Notes: generated from the sequence alone by a model not told the origin. DNA of 64,000 bases from Ailanthus altissimus (GCA_946807835.1 OX327706.1:26773001-26837000); one strand, 5' to 3'. Positions 45,601-59,129 are shown, counted from the stretch's first letter. Translations and numbers: made by a program.

Positions 45601-48139
45601 TGCAGTTTGTTATGTTTTATGCCTCTGCATTGGATCCTGAAAACTGTGGTATGAGATTTGCCACAATGCTTGCAGATAAATTTGTTAGTGGTCCATACCC
45701 ACTCACCAGGTAAATTTTATTTGCAAATTTTGGGAATGCCATGGGTATTGTCCTTTTGGAGGGCATAAATTAATTGCTTTCAACATCATATCTAGTGCTA
45801 ATTCTTTTATCTTTTATATGCAGGATGAGTTCTGTGTCTTATCTTGCTAGTTTTCTGTCACGTGCAAAGTTTCTGTCTCCCTCTTTCATTGTTAGCTTGT
45901 TAAAAAGGTATGAAAGAATAGTTTGTCTAATATTCTATCGCCTGAAATGGAAATCATTTACTATGAAAGAATAGTTTGTCTAATATTCTATCGCCTGAAA
46001 TGGAAATCTAGTAAATGAACTGTTACTGTAAAACCTAACATGGTTAGCAATGGGCATCAGTTCGGTATGATTCGGTGTTTGACTAAAATTTGAACCAAGC
46101 CAGAGTGGTTGCTTTAGGAGACGTAGGAAACCAAAAATAGACAAGATAGTACAATTGACGAAAACCATATTAGAAAATTCATTAGATTTGGACCACTACC
46201 TTAAAGAAGAGGAAAAAAATCTACTACTCGCATTCTATTATAAAATAATATATCATATAACATATTACTATATTATCATATATTTATAGATTAGCATTAT
46301 AGTTTTAATATAGTCACTTGCTATGTATATATGACTACTGGTTAGGTTTGTTCCACAAGGTCTCTTATTTGAACTAATGTGAAAATCTTAGCTGTACCCT
46401 AACATGTTAGTTCATCTAGATTTTTTCATGACCTTATATATTGAATGAAGGGAAGAGGTTTTTATTTTAAATGTGCCAACTTTTATTTTAATTTTAAAAA
46501 AAATCTTTTTATGTATTTGATTTGAAATTTCAGATTGGTGGATTGGTGTTTGGAGTACAGCCAATTACAAGGTGGTGACATTAACCCAACAGCACATAGA
46601 ATTTTTTATTCAGGATGCCAGGTAATTTGCTGGTTTCTACAGTAATTTACGAAAGAAACATTTGAATTTAGTTTCATTCAAAAGAAAGAATGCTGCTGTG
46701 ACCGTGACCACAGATTTCTTGGGAAAAGATTCATTTTTCCCTGAAGGCCCCTAGCCGTCTTATGAATCTTGTGTTTTTTTGATGACATCATTTTTTTCTG
46801 CTGGATTATAATGGGCAATTATGTTTTGATCTGCTGTAAAAATGTTAGCAGATTTAAATCAAGTCTTAACCAAGTTTTTTATTGTTAATTCTGCGCCACA
46901 GGCCATTATGTATGTGCTATGCTTTCGTATGAGATCTATAATGGATATTCCTCGGCTCAAATCCCAGCTTCTCCTTATGCCTCTAGAGACGCTTTTGAAG
47001 CATGATTTGAACCCATTAAAGGTCAGCATTTTGTTTTGGGCTATAACCTATAAAATTAATATGAAATATCTAGCATGTTATATGATGAAATCTTTTTTTT
47101 AATATATCATCTTTAGTTACTCTTTTATGATCAAGAGGATTTAGTTCTCTGAGACATTAAATTTTCTTTAGTTTGTAATCATGTTCTGGGGCCTAATGCT
47201 CAGTAATTGGTTATAAATAGGTATGCCTACCATCTGTCGTTACAGAGTTTCTTAAACAATCAAAAGCTGCTCGTCTGTTCACTGTGTCCAAAGCCTTCAT
47301 TTTTGATGACCTGCTGGAGTCCAAACTTTCCAGGGCTTTTGGTGGGTTGGAAAGGCTGGACATGTTCTTTCCATTTGACCCATGTTTACTGAAGAAATGC
47401 GACAGGTTTACATCTACAATTTTGCTCTTTATTATTTTTAGCACGAACATCAGCATACTTTTAAATGCACAGTTTGCATGAACATAAGTTTCTATCTTTA
47501 GCGTTTCTGAAGAGGGTTGTTCTGGAAACCAAAAGTTGAACTGAGGCAGAGTGATTTAATACCAGTGTGCTGCAACAGTTCAAATTGGTGTAGCTTTATA
47601 GTTCAATGATCTCATTTCAAATTTAGTGACTGAAGTGAACCCGGTTGGGGCTATGCTTTTTGGGTTTTCAGGACAGTCCCTTCAAGAGCAAAATATTGAC
47701 GTGTTTAGATGATGAATAAAAGTGTATATGTAATTGCAGGAAGTGAAATGTTAAATAGTTTTTTAGTGAAAGTCTACCAACATTTCCCAAATCTATTTGC
47801 TTAAGAAACTAATTTCACTTTGAATCTCCATTTGGTTGCTGAAGTTTCATCCGGCCGAACTTCATGTACTGGTCGATGGTTAGAACCACGTATCATGGTG
47901 ATGAAGAAGACAGCAGCGATGAAGATGTTGACGAGGAGGATGGGGATAATGTAATGGATGATGGGATGGCAAGGAGTGTAGATGAGCAGGATCTTGATCT
48001 CTACGATTTTGACTATGCATTAAATAAAATGTCCATCACCCCTAAAAATTCTTTCGTATGTAAGTCTAATGATCAATTACGGCCACCTATGAAAATGCCT
48101 TCAAGAATTAGGCCCTCGACGAGTCCAGAGTCCTTGTGA
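42677..48139 (+). CDS. RRN3: RRN3/TIF-IA, RNA polymerase I-specific transcription initiation factor
   Basis: Fifteen coding exons join in frame: 42677-42790, 42935-43018, 43109-43180, 43275-43346, 43453-43692, 44479-44595, 44684-44797, 45107-45232, 45318-45386, 45606-45709, 45824-45907, 46534-46621, 46902-47021, 47221-47405 and 47845-48139. The product is 627 residues, near the human length of about 650. The start at 42677 has a strong context (ACCATGG). Family marks include NYNQLVAVMHLSGRLD, FVSNFTPPSYI, HAALKYIADLVPLAPLRLLP, LVRSTILMLLVDRLIDLDVE, SYLASFLSRAKFLSP, YYSGCQAIMY-type helices and FIRPNFMYWSMV. The helical repeat body is followed by an acidic stretch (EEDSSDEDVDEEDGD, about 540-555). 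RRN3 bridges RNA polymerase I to the rDNA promoter factors in the nucleolus and transmits growth signals. Intron 5 is long (786 bases) and contains repeat-derived sequence. Confidence 0.95.
43980..44095. repeat. GGTTCGGTTT-rich repeat sequence in RRN3 intron 5
   Basis: It carries GAACCGATCGGTTC, CCAAACCGAAAAT, TTAGTTCGGTTTTCAG and AACCAAACCAATGCCCGC. Runs of TTCGGTTT/AAACCGAA next to GGGCAT are typical of ends of a common class of plant DNA transposons (hAT-like MITEs). A similar phrase (ATGGGCATCAGTTCGG) occurs at 46048 in intron 11 of the same gene. Element borders are not resolved. Confidence 0.35.
45909..46010 (+). repeat. 53-bp tandem duplication at the RRN3 intron 11 donor
   Basis: The segment beginning TATGAAAGAATAGTTTGTC at 45909 recurs at 45962, with near-perfect identity through GCCTGAAATGGAAATC. 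The first copy starts one base inside the intron (donor GT at 45908-45909). The second lacks the exon end, so only one donor is functional. Confidence 0.9.
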
Positions 48140-49142
48140 TGCAGAAGTAACCTCCTCGGGGAAGGATGGCATTGCTTATACTAACAGGAAAGATGACATT
48201 GGTTTTTGGCAATTTGCCGATCTGCTCTGCTGGGTTAGCTAATAGGTTTTGATATGGTGGTTGTGTATTTGTTATCATGCACACTGTTGTAAAAGTAAGT
48301 TTTAAAAAAAAAGTGTTAATAATTATCATGACCCAATCTGAAATTTGATCCTTTCACAACGACAATATTTTGTGTGGCTAACGCCTAATGAAATCAAGGG
48401 CCCTGGAGCCATCTGCCATGAACTGCTGTACGTGGATTGTATCAATGAAAAAGTCGTAAGAATGGTTTTTAAAATGGAACAAATTCATTTGGGCTGGGTC
48501 CATAGTATAATCAAGGTAAATGATGTCATATAATTACGAAAATAATAAATAAGGTGAATAAAATTATCTTTAATGTTTTATAATATATGTAAAATATTGG
48601 AGAATAGAAATTGAGGCGGTTTAATTAAAAAAAAAATGAACTGTGCAGAAAAATAGCCCAGTGTAGAAACAAAATAATATAATAGGAGTATACCCTAAAT
48701 ATTGTCATTATTTTGTAATATATTATTTATTTAAAATTAACTATGTTTATAAAAATAAGCACGAAAGAAAAATTTAAATACATTATATATATTTGTTAAA
48801 AAATGGTCTTATGATTAAATAGTATTCGATCGAAACGGAATAAAAACGACTGAGCCAAACACTCAGTTTCTTAAGGAAATTTAAAAAAAGAAAAACTTCA
48901 GTTTTGCCAAATGCTAATGACCTAAAGAAACACAAGATAAGTTTTAGCTAATGCTGTAACAACTCATAGCTCACGTGAACCTTTTACTTTCTGCCTAAGT
49001 TCTTATTTTCGGTTTTAACTCTGGATTGCGTTGCCATCTTCTTCTACTGTAACTTCTGGTGTTCCAACTACAAGCTCTAACAAAGTTTTGAAGCAGAAAT
49101 CATAAAATTACACATATAGCTCGCGTCCCAATGTCTAATCTC
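48140..49142. other. convergent spacer between RRN3 and the AHL gene
   Basis: The first few hundred bases are the RRN3 3' untranslated region, and the last part is that of the AHL gene. AT-rich DNA lies in between. The frame at 48345-48533 is short and unsupported. Confidence 0.5.
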
Positions 49143-52100
49143 TTATTTCCAGATATTTGGCAAGCCTTGTGCATTGCTGTTACTGCAGCCTCCGGTGCTG
49201 TGGTTAAGAGGGCTTCCAGGGCCACCAGCAGATGATTCGCTCAGGTTTCCACGCGAGGGTGGGCTTCCAACTGCTGATGCTCCCGGGATTAGCTTTTGCA
49301 ATGAAGACAAAGGTTCTGCTTGGATAACTGACTTTGATTCCTTCCACCCTTCAGCCAAAAAACTACCTACGATAACCTGTCAATTGTAATAGAAGCAGAA
49401 CCATGTCACTGTCTCAGATATACGCAAAAAAGTTCTTACCAGAGTGAGCAGCATGTGAAGCAAATAGGAAATGCATAAAATCACACTTCTCAAATCTTTA
49501 GGCAGTGAAGGATGCATTTGAACTAAAATAAATTAAAAAAACAAAAAATAGAAAACCTGAACAGGAGAGGCTGCAGTTAGGAGCCCTGCCACACCGCCAC
49601 CTAGGACACGACCATCTGGCCCAGCCAGTGACACACTTAAACCACCTGTTCTGCTTCGCTGACCACCACTCTCAGAGAGAAGAATCGAACCAGAAAGAGA
49701 CAAGATCTCGAACCGTCCCTGCACAAGCAAAAAACAGTGATTTGAATGGCTACATGAGATGCAAAAATTTCCATTTTCAGTGACAGAATTTCTCACTCGT
49801 ATATTCACAATTTCTGCCACCTTTCTGGACAGGAACTTCAATCGCCAAGTTATAAGCAACATGCCATAGCTTTTCAGGAGTATTTCATTCCAGTTGCAAT
49901 CAATCTTTATTTTATTTTTATATCCAGACAATTCATCTCAGGCGAATAAGAAAATGCTGTCTGGAGCTCATATAAATTTCAAACAAGAAATATGCTACCA
50001 ATAAATTCCACAGGATACATGTGACAAGGATGCAACTGATTAATGATTAAAATGAACAAATGATAAAGATTTGTTTCATTTGCAATGAGGTAATGGCATT
50101 TTGGTAACATTTGAATAGATACACTCTATGACCAATTGTCATCAGAATGGTCTCGAGTCATGACTACAAAACATGACACTGTGTAATATGCCAATCATGT
50201 GTCTCGCAGACATGTTGCCCATTTACTTATACCACCTAAATTGTAAAGTTTCTCACTAATTGCACATGGATGATCCTATTTAGTAAATTGTATTAATAGC
50301 TCTTGAAATGTTTGCAAGGGAGTCCCATTTGTTAATTCCCAAATCATTTTCATATCCCTGCATAAGTTCGTTGAATTGCTCATACACAATCAGAATAAAC
50401 AACAAAGTATTGTTGGTCTCATAGTCAGTAATAATCAAATTACTAGGTAAAGATATATTAAATCCTTGTGTACTACAGCAAGCAATTATCTATGTGCAAG
50501 ACCTCTATTGTTATCAGCTAACAGATACGTCCCAATATTTTTTAATGAGAAAAAGAGTTTTTCCTCGGCAAGCAATTATCCATGTAGTTCGTTTTTGGCA
50601 AACTACATCGTGCATTAAATGAAGTCGTAGTTGTTAAATATAAAATCTTCTACAAAATTAACAAGATTAATAATTTATCAAGGTACTTCTAGTTCTTGCT
50701 CATATTTCATTTTTTTTAAAAATATTTTTCTTCCCCTTTAAATTTATAAGTGTATGGTTAAGACCTTAACCTACTCCATCCTTACCTTACCACTTGGGCT
50801 AAAAGTTCAAGATCAATAAATATAAAACTTATAGCAATTATAGTTTATCAAACCTCATAAGTTACTGTTCCACCAGATGTCATAGCTTGACGAAGTGTTA
50901 CATTGGATATAGCACCATTTGCTGACAAAATGCAGACAGCTCGTGGACCATTTTGAGAAAATGACATTATTTTAGCCAATACATCCTGAGAAGAAAAAGT
51001 TGGAAGAAATAAATATAACGTCTCTGGATAAATAAAAGAATGAGGACCCAACATTTAAATGTGAAACATTAAAAACCATTATAAAAAAAAAGGATGAATG
51101 TGTGTGAAACATAAGGCAGAGATGGCAACTTATTCTTCAGCTGAACTGATTAATATATTTAAGCTAAACAAAATTAGTTAAATCATAATCTGAAAACTGT
51201 TTTAATTATTAATTTTCTTTTTCGAAATTATTGTGGTATGCAAACATACAACATTACAATATCGAGTAAGCATTAATTTGAACATAAGAGCGCCCAAAGA
51301 AAATAATTAATTAAACTGTATTGCTAACTGCCTCAAGAATAAATAAGCATGATAGGAATTCTGCTCAAGCAACATTTAGTGTCAATCACATTCTCCGACC
51401 CATAAAAACTTCATTATACATAAAATTTCATTGTAAAATGTTCTATGGCAAGAAAATTTTCATTTAGAATTATGGATGAGACGTGTCCAATTGCATCCAA
51501 ATCAATGTATTTAAGAGATAAGTGGGAAACTGAAAACTTAAAAAGTACCTCTCCAGCTTGCACAGTAATAACATGAGGCGTAAATCCAACCCCTGTTGAT
51601 CCTGTGATTAAAAATAATAATTACAAAAATGGAAATAATGATAAACAGAAATCCCAAAATTGAGTCTGTAATATACTTGTAAGTATGCCAATTAATAATC
51701 TAAAGAAACCTAAGCACCACTAAACAGTATTTAATTAGATAAATGAACAATTAGGTCCTTAATTATCAAGCAAAATAAAATAAACTAAAAACAATATCTT
51801 CCTTTTCTCGAAAACAAAAAAAAAAAAACCCTGCAATTTAGAATTTCGTCCTATATCATTAAATTTTAAAAAGACAAAAAAGAAGAAGAAAGAAACAGTT
51901 TTTGGTGCCCATATGACGCAGAAAATAAAAAAGAAATCAGCAATGGAGCAGTGAAAGAAAAAGGGCATATACGTAAATGTAGTGAAGAGAAAGACACTGC
52001 AGTCCAATACAAATAAACAATCTTGAACAATAATTTGTTAATTAATTAACTTTTAATTTATTAAAAAAAGACAAACAATAGATAAATAAACAGAGTATTT

Positions 52101-52595
52101 ACTATTTAGTATTTTAGTATTTAGTATATATAATGAAGTACCAAAACCAGCTGAGTGCTGTTTGCGAGAAGTAGAACCAGGAGGCCTTCCCCTAGCTTTC
52201 TTGTAAGAATTCGACGACGAAGAAGCCATCGCAGACGGCGGAGGAGGAGATGACAAGTTAACGCCGAGAGCATTACCATTACTACCGCCACTACCATCAG
52301 GACCATACTTCCTCGGCCGGCCGCGCTTCCGCTTGGCAGGCTCCACCAGGCCGCTTACGCTAACACTAGCACTGTTGGCTTGGTGATGTTCTTGTAACTG
52401 TTCATGGGGGTGATGATGTTGTTGCTGTTGTTGAAACAATGAGACGTCTGGTTGATGATGATGATGATAAGTTTCTGCTGTTGGTGGCTGCGGCGTCGGC
52501 ATCATTGGCTTGAAAACAGCGGCGGCGCCGTCGGGATTGAACGCCAACCGCATGTTCACGATGTTCATCTTCTCTGCTTCATCTCTATCTGACAT
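49143..52595 (-). CDS. AT-hook motif nuclear-localized (AHL) transcription factor with PPC domain
   Basis: Five exons, 52595-52142, 51601-51549, 50985-50854, 49718-49557 and 49376-49143, give 344 residues. A His/Gln-rich N-terminal region is followed by a first AT-hook (KRKRGRPRKYGPDG, about 88-101) and a second (KKARGRPPGSTSRKQ, about 132-146). The PPC/DUF296 domain follows (about 152-280: FTPHVITVQAGEDV, FSQNGPRAVCILSANGAIS, GRFEILSLSGS, GGLSVSLAGPDGRVLGGGVAG, VGSFL). The tail is Ser/Gly/Pro-rich. Two different AT-hooks before one PPC domain indicate a type II AHL. These proteins bind AT-rich DNA at nuclear matrix regions, form trimers through the PPC domain, and regulate growth, flowering or vascular boundaries. 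The glycine-rich VLGGGVAG strand needed for trimer contacts is present. The gene is convergent with RRN3. Confidence 0.95.
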
Positions 52596-53707
52596 TTTTT
52601 TCCTTTCTAATTTTTTTTGTGATATTTCTACACAGAAACCCTAATTCTGCAAATTTAAGTTTTTTTAAGGGGAAAAATCGTAAATTTTAAGGAAATTAGA
52701 AAAATATGATAAATAGTGAAAATTGTTTTTTAAAAAAAAATTAAAGTACTTACCGGAATTAATATCCGAAGAAGTAATTAGGGTTTGTGGATGAAGACGA
52801 TGACCGCTTCGAAAATATGTGATTTTTCAGAGAATTTCGATTATTTTTTCAATTTATTTTTTGGGGCATTTTTATTTCCTTTTATTAAATTTTTTTTTTG
52901 GGGGTATTTTCTCAATTTCGGAAGCTTTTATTTAAAAAAGCGAGACCAATAGGCAATATGGGTAAATTACTGTTACAAGCACGCTCTCTCTACCTGTCAA
53001 CTCTCATAATTGTAAATTGCGAATTTACTTTTACACCCTTAATTGACTGAGTTATTTTAAAACTTAAAGATTATAATCAATGATTTTGAAAATTTTACTT
53101 TTACACCTTTAATTGAGTTATTTTAAAACTTAAAAATTATCATTAATGATTTTGAAATTAACCCAAATCTCATAAAAAAAGGATCTTTACTAATTTTCCA
53201 AAAAAAATAAAAATAAAAATATGAATTTAGAATGTTTAATAAATTATAACTCAAAATATCTTAAAGAATTTAACTAAATTACAGAATTAACCTAATTTTC
53301 TTAATCATTGTCATTAATTTCTTTTCATCCGAGGTTAAAAAAAGAAATACTAATTTAACAACTTGTAGGGGTATTAATAGCATGAATTCCATATCATAAG
53401 TGAATTCTTTATTATCAATTTTTTATTTTAAAAAAAAAGAGTTCAAACGCAGGACCTCGATTAATCTAAAAGCATAGTTACAATTAAACTAAGTGATTTC
53501 TTTACTAATAAAAATTAGAGTTATTTTAGTAATTCCAGAACTGCAAATTGGAAGTAAAAGTGGAGTGAATCTTCAAAGCCAAACATTTAAAATTGAAATA
53601 TATAGTATCATCATCATCATTATCTACTGAGGTTTCTAATTGTTACATGTACAAAAAAAAAAATCAGTAATTTGTATCAACATTCAACAGGAAGTAAAAA
53701 TCAATCA
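52596..53707. other. AHL promoter region and downstream flank of the MORC gene
   Basis: The AHL 5' leader contains GAAACCCTAATTC near 52637 and a possible leader intron up to about 52755. From 53440 to 53520 a minus-strand sequence reads like a decayed tRNA-derived SINE: CACTTAGTTTAATTGTAAC as an A-box-like part and GAGGTCCTGCGTTTGAACTC as a B-box-like part. From about 53523 the sequence is homologous to 60489 onward, so the MORC duplication begins here. Confidence 0.5.
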
Positions 53708-56700
53708 CTAGACCTTCTTACTGGCCCTTGGAAGACCCCTTCTAATCCTCTTCATGGCACGCCCAACATTCTCTTCTATCTGATTCGACCCGAAATCCTC
53801 GTTACTGGTGTCTACAAGTTAAAACACACGGCAGATTATGTTACAATTTTTCTGTCAACATTCTAGCATTATAATGCAAGAGAACCCCATATAATGGATC
53901 ACTTACCTTCCACTTTGATAGTGGCACCACCTTTGAACTGAGGTGGCTTCTCTTTGAAGTTGAATCCAGTTCGCCTGGCAGAGACTGTAACCACTCCCAC
54001 GTCGACCTTTTGCTCAGGAATTTCACATAATCCCTCGAAAGGCTTCATATAACAAAACCTATCATGATCCGAAATCAGACGATAATCCATAATGCATTTT
54101 AGTATCATATTACAGTACCCATAGATATTGGAGAAAGAAAAAATATTTCTATTTCTACTAGATATTGAATTCAAGACCCTGCGGCATGCATTCCCTCAAA
54201 GGATACTTCCATTTAATTGGAGAAGAAAAATTATTGCATTGGTCATAATGTTAACACAAAGCATGTGTAAGCAGAGAGCATCATGCATAAGGAGATGACG
54301 GACATAATGCTCAGTAAGAGTTAATTTGACATAAACATGAATACCAGTCCACTGGTAAGCTCGTGCTGTCGAAACCGGGACTCAACATCCTCCACTTCCG
54401 ACACTTATTACATTGCACCCATTCATGATCAGGTTTGCATATAGTGCCATCCTTAACCTGGAGAAAACAACAAAGTTTTGAAGAAAAAGAAAGGATATGT
54501 CCTGCAGAAAAATGCTTCAGGACAGATCTTGTTCAACAGAAAATTAGATAATTAAAAGTTTGGCAGGAAAGGTGACTGATTGAGAGTGGAGACTAATTAA
54601 CCATTAATACATTTACAAGGACTTTCTTTTTTCTTTTATATTTTAAAGTTTTCTGGAGCCATAGTTGCCAAAAGTTTTATGCAAAATCTGAAGATTAACA
54701 AAACATAACAATGAAAACAAAACATCCATAGCAATTAGTGAAACAAGTACATTACCAACTTCAGTGAATCAAAATTATTGTCCCAATATTCATCTGCTAC
54801 TCTCCCCAGCCACTCCTCCAGTTGAGCATATGGTTCACAATCTAGGAAACCCTGCTTGTTATTGTGCACCCAAACATGACCTTTCCCGTCATCCTGTTCC
54901 CAGAAGTGGAAAAAAGCTTTCAAATGCAGTAAACAGATTCACTAAAAATACAAATTAGAAGTTTTGTTATGTTTTCGGAGAATTAAGAACCAAAAGTAAA
55001 CCATGGGCAAACAAGAGATGTACACCAAATGCAACCCACGTAAGAAACTATCAAAACACTATGTTGTTTCTATCCGAAACATATATCGCTAGACAAACAT
55101 GACAAACAATAGGTCCAACCTCCATCATAGCCAGTAAAATATATGCGAATAGATCTTTAAAACAAAATAAAGTAATTAATGAAATGCACAGATACAAGTT
55201 TAGAGAAGATTGCCAACCATTAATTCAGTAACGTCTATGACACCAATCACACCTCGACCTGTATCTCCATTATGAATCATGCCGCCAACTCTCTTGTAAG
55301 CCTAAAAAAGTGAAAACAAAAGAATTTTTAAGAAGAAAGGTTAACATTTAAAAGCAGAAATGTAACTCAAGTAAATATAAGATTTAAGGTAGCTCAATTG
55401 CAAGAAGAAGCTTCTGCAGCAGTTGTTAGTAGGATTGAAAAACAAGATTTATTGCTGCAATATAAGAAAAAAAGACAAACTAGTCATCCTAAATGGAAAT
55501 TTCCTGAGAGAGAATGTTTTCAGATCAAAGCACATAAAATAAACAACTACAATAGGACCAAAGAGAATTTAGGGAAATAAAAAAGGAAAGAAAAAAAATT
55601 AAAGAAACTTTCAAGCCAAATGGTATCAGGGGGTGACAAACATTTAAGGATAATATCATATCATGAATTGAAAACTTACTTCAATTAAGCGACCGTGCCA
55701 ATACAAAAATATTCCACAATTCATCTGCTCCCACTCTAATTGACAGCGACCCAGAGTTATATGAACAGTTTTTCCCATGATAGTACCAGTTTCTATGCAA
55801 GTCTCATTCAAAGATTTTGCCAATGGTCGACTTCTAACCTAATAACGTTGTGAAGTTCAGGAAAATAATGGATTAGGCAAGCAGATATGAAAATAAAATA
55901 AAATAATAAGCACAAAAAGAATCTAGATGGCATGGCATTACCAGTGAACCTTGAACATATATCCTCATTCGTGGAACTAAGAAGATGACTTCTAAATAAG
56001 ATCGAAGTGAATAATCTAATGGCACCTAAGACCAAAGAAGAGACAACATAAGCTAAGAATAAGTTTTTCAAAACTGTAAAATTAGTAAGAAGAGGATGCC
56101 AACCTTTTGACTAATCTGACCAGGACGAGATCTAATCCTCCTGGAACGGATGAGTATGTCACCTTGGTAAAAAGAGCTACCACCATTCAATCCATTATGC
56201 CACTCCAGACAATAATCTGACCCCCATTCATCCATATTCCATATATATATCTGTGTTCCAGTGCGTTTATCCCGGAACAAACCAGCTTTTTCACCAATCA
56301 AATACTTGTTGAATGGTGAAAATTCCTTGATCAATTTCAAGTTGTACTTAGCTGTAGCTTCAGACTGGACGCTTGTATCCAGTTCCATAAACTGTCCTTT
56401 TCTAAAGTAGCTTACGATGGGAATCTCAAGATTCTGCAGCAATAGTAGCATCAGTTAAGAATTGTAAAAGAAGTCAAGTTCATAGTAAGAAGTAAAACAA
56501 AATGAAATAGAAGAATGAAAACTGAAAGGATATCAGGTGATGACCACCATACATCATTCCCTTGATTTAAAGATTGCGAAAGAAAAGCTATAGATCTTGA
56601 ATCAGCAGTCTGTGTAAGAACTAGAGCATTCTTGCCGAGCCTCATTGCTCCAGTCTAGAAAAGAATATCCCTAAGTTATGTCAGAAGTGCCTGAAACAGT

Positions 56701-57629
56701 ATTCATATATGCATTCGAAATAAAGAGATTAAAAAAAGTTCTAAAAACAAATATGCATTCAACTAAAACTTTTGGTCCACATATCAGTTAGGAAAAACCT
56801 GCAGGAACAGCAAGAAGAACAAATTTCCAAGTTTGACAAGATATTGCAGAAAATCAACTCCAAATGGTAAAAACTAGAGCATTTCTATTCAGGTAAACTC
56901 AAGGGGAAAAAAAAATCAATAGACGAATTTTCTCATAATTGTCTTACTTACAATCCTCTATTATTAACCAATACTGTACAAAATACAAGAAAATTAATTT
57001 CATTTTTTTTATATCATCGTGGTCCTCTTATTCATTTCTTGACTCTCGGTAACAAGTATTTTGACCCAAACATTAAAAGACTACTTATAAGTCTACAAAT
57101 ACTCGGCTATTGGTAAAGTAACAAATCCAGATTATGAGGTGCATTGACCAGTATAAAAAGCCCAGGTTGATAGTATTTACCACAATTTATATGAAATACA
57201 AGCACTCCAAAAATTCATCACAACAATTGTTACATGCTGGGCATACCACCCTCCGCAAAGCTGAAATTTAAATACTAATAAGAATATCAGAAGTTATACT
57301 ACTGGAACTGCCGAAAGTTCACGAGGTGATGATATGACATCCAAATAATCAAAGACTTTGAAGGTGTTCTTATAGCGAAAAGTTAAGCAAGTCTACCTTA
57401 AATCCAACACCAAACCTTCCAATTCGATTCCAATCATCTGCATCAGGCTGCTTGTGCCCAAAGTATGTCATTCGTACCACCTCTTGATGAGTCATCCCAT
57501 GCCCATCATCTATAACTGAAAGCATGGGTATATCTTTTTCGGCTTTCTTAAAATAGGTCATCTCAATTGAAATCTCCAATCTGCCAAAAGAACCAGTCTA
57601 TCTAATGAAAAAATAAATAAAAAGACAGC

Positions 57630-57667
<38 letters not shown>

Positions 57668-59129
57668 CAATGCAGATAACAAAAAGATTAAGGGGGGGAA
57701 AGCCTGAATAGAAGAAGTACAAACAAATAAGTTGAAGACATGTGTGCAATTGACCCTACTTGGTTGCTTTGGCATCCCTGGAATTATCAACGAGCTCGGC
57801 TATAGCACCAAAAATCCATCCCGAATGTGCCTGACCAAGAGTTTGAAGATAACTTGGGTCTGCTTGTACATAATTTTTTTCCAAGGGTCCATCCTGCTTC
57901 ACAGTGCGGGGCTGAGGTTTACTACAAGTTTCACTTGTGGACTCAGAAGCAACGCAATCTCCAACTATAGGTGAGAACTTGTGAACAGGACCGAAATTAT
58001 CCTCATTGGTAGCTGAAACACTTGCCTGCATACCGGCCTTTTTTATGCCAGCAGACTCCTTGACCATGTGAACAGGCAAAGTTGGACTACCATTAATGTC
58101 AGCCTTTGTTGCAGTTGGCTGCACAAATTGACGTGCCTCACCTGTATCCCAAAGTATCCCTCATTGTAAAACATACATCAACATGTTACAAGATAATACC
58201 TCCTATGGCAGTCTCTAAACTGGCAGTAAAGGAAAACAGATAAACAATAATCATCCAAACTTAGAGCATCAACCTATCTTATAATAGAGCAAAAACTACA
58301 AAAAGCCAATCAAACCAAAAAGTAAAATTGAAAAACATATGCTGTAATTCAGAATAACATGTTAATAAAATAAAGAGTCACCTAATTCACCCTGCCTTCG
58401 ACCATTAGAGGCATTGCATGTTTTCTCCATCTGATATGCAACTTTAACATGTGCAAAATTTGAGACTTGATTGGGAGGAAGTACGTAAAACTCGCAGAAA
58501 TTAGATTTTGCAACAGCAACCTTTGAAAGATATGATGTAAAAAATTCAATAATATATTCTCCATGGTACAAAGTAAACAAGAGAAATATAACTTAAGCAT
58601 GCATGTATAACATAATGAAATTGGAGCAATGGACTTTACCATGTCCTTGCTTTGCAAATAACTCAAAAATCTCCCCCACTCATTCCGATCACGAGAACAC
58701 TCAGGTGCAGGGCGCAGGACACAATGAGACATGCCATCAAGAAGTAACTTACTTCTTGCAACAATATCACACACATTCCAATGATGAGGCCTGCTGATAA
58801 ATTACTCAAAGTTCAATCAATGTGCCTTGCAACATGAAAAAAAAAAAAAACAATGCAGATATGGTAAAAACATAAACTATGAAAACAATTAGAGAAATTA
58901 TGCACACAATTCTTCGGAAGGGTTTAGGCACTGCGTCCGGCATATAATTTTGCTGTCCTTAGTAAGTAAAATATAACACCCAGAATCATCTGTACAAACC
59001 AAAACTACACATTATGATAAATCTTTATAGAAAAGAAAACAAAACAAACAGTGCATTCAAAGTAAAAGTACACCACCATAAATATTTTCACAAACCTTCA
59101 TTTGGGTTCTGATCGACATCCAAAAACAT
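53708..59129 (-). CDS. MORC-family GHKL ATPase with CW-type zinc finger
   Basis: Fifteen coding exons on the minus strand: 59129-59096, 58989-58908, 58793-58640, 58520-58382, 58141-57760, 57580-57397, 56654-56553, 56433-56104, 56025-55942, 55838-55680, 55301-55218, 54893-54756, 54457-54345, 54058-53907 and 53811-53708. They join without a break to 746 residues. The GHKL ATPase core is clear: AIAELVDNSRDAKATK (N-box, about 250-265), SVIDDGHGMT (about 284-293) and GRFGVGFKTGAMRLG (about 318-332). The S5-like part follows (FSPFNKYLIGEKAGLF, GTQIYIWNMDEW, PLDYSLRSYLEVIFL). A CW finger closes the protein (WVQCNKCRKWRML...W.CYMKPFEGLCEIPEQ, about 623-668). The tail is basic (MKRIRRGLPRASKK). Residues about 40-140 (RFLSYLQSKDM, EFYVLPPNQVSNF) look SPOC-like, which is tentative. 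MORCs are nuclear ATPases in gene silencing, and CW fingers read methylated H3K4. A non-coding leader exon lies at about 59428-59560. Confidence 0.93.
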
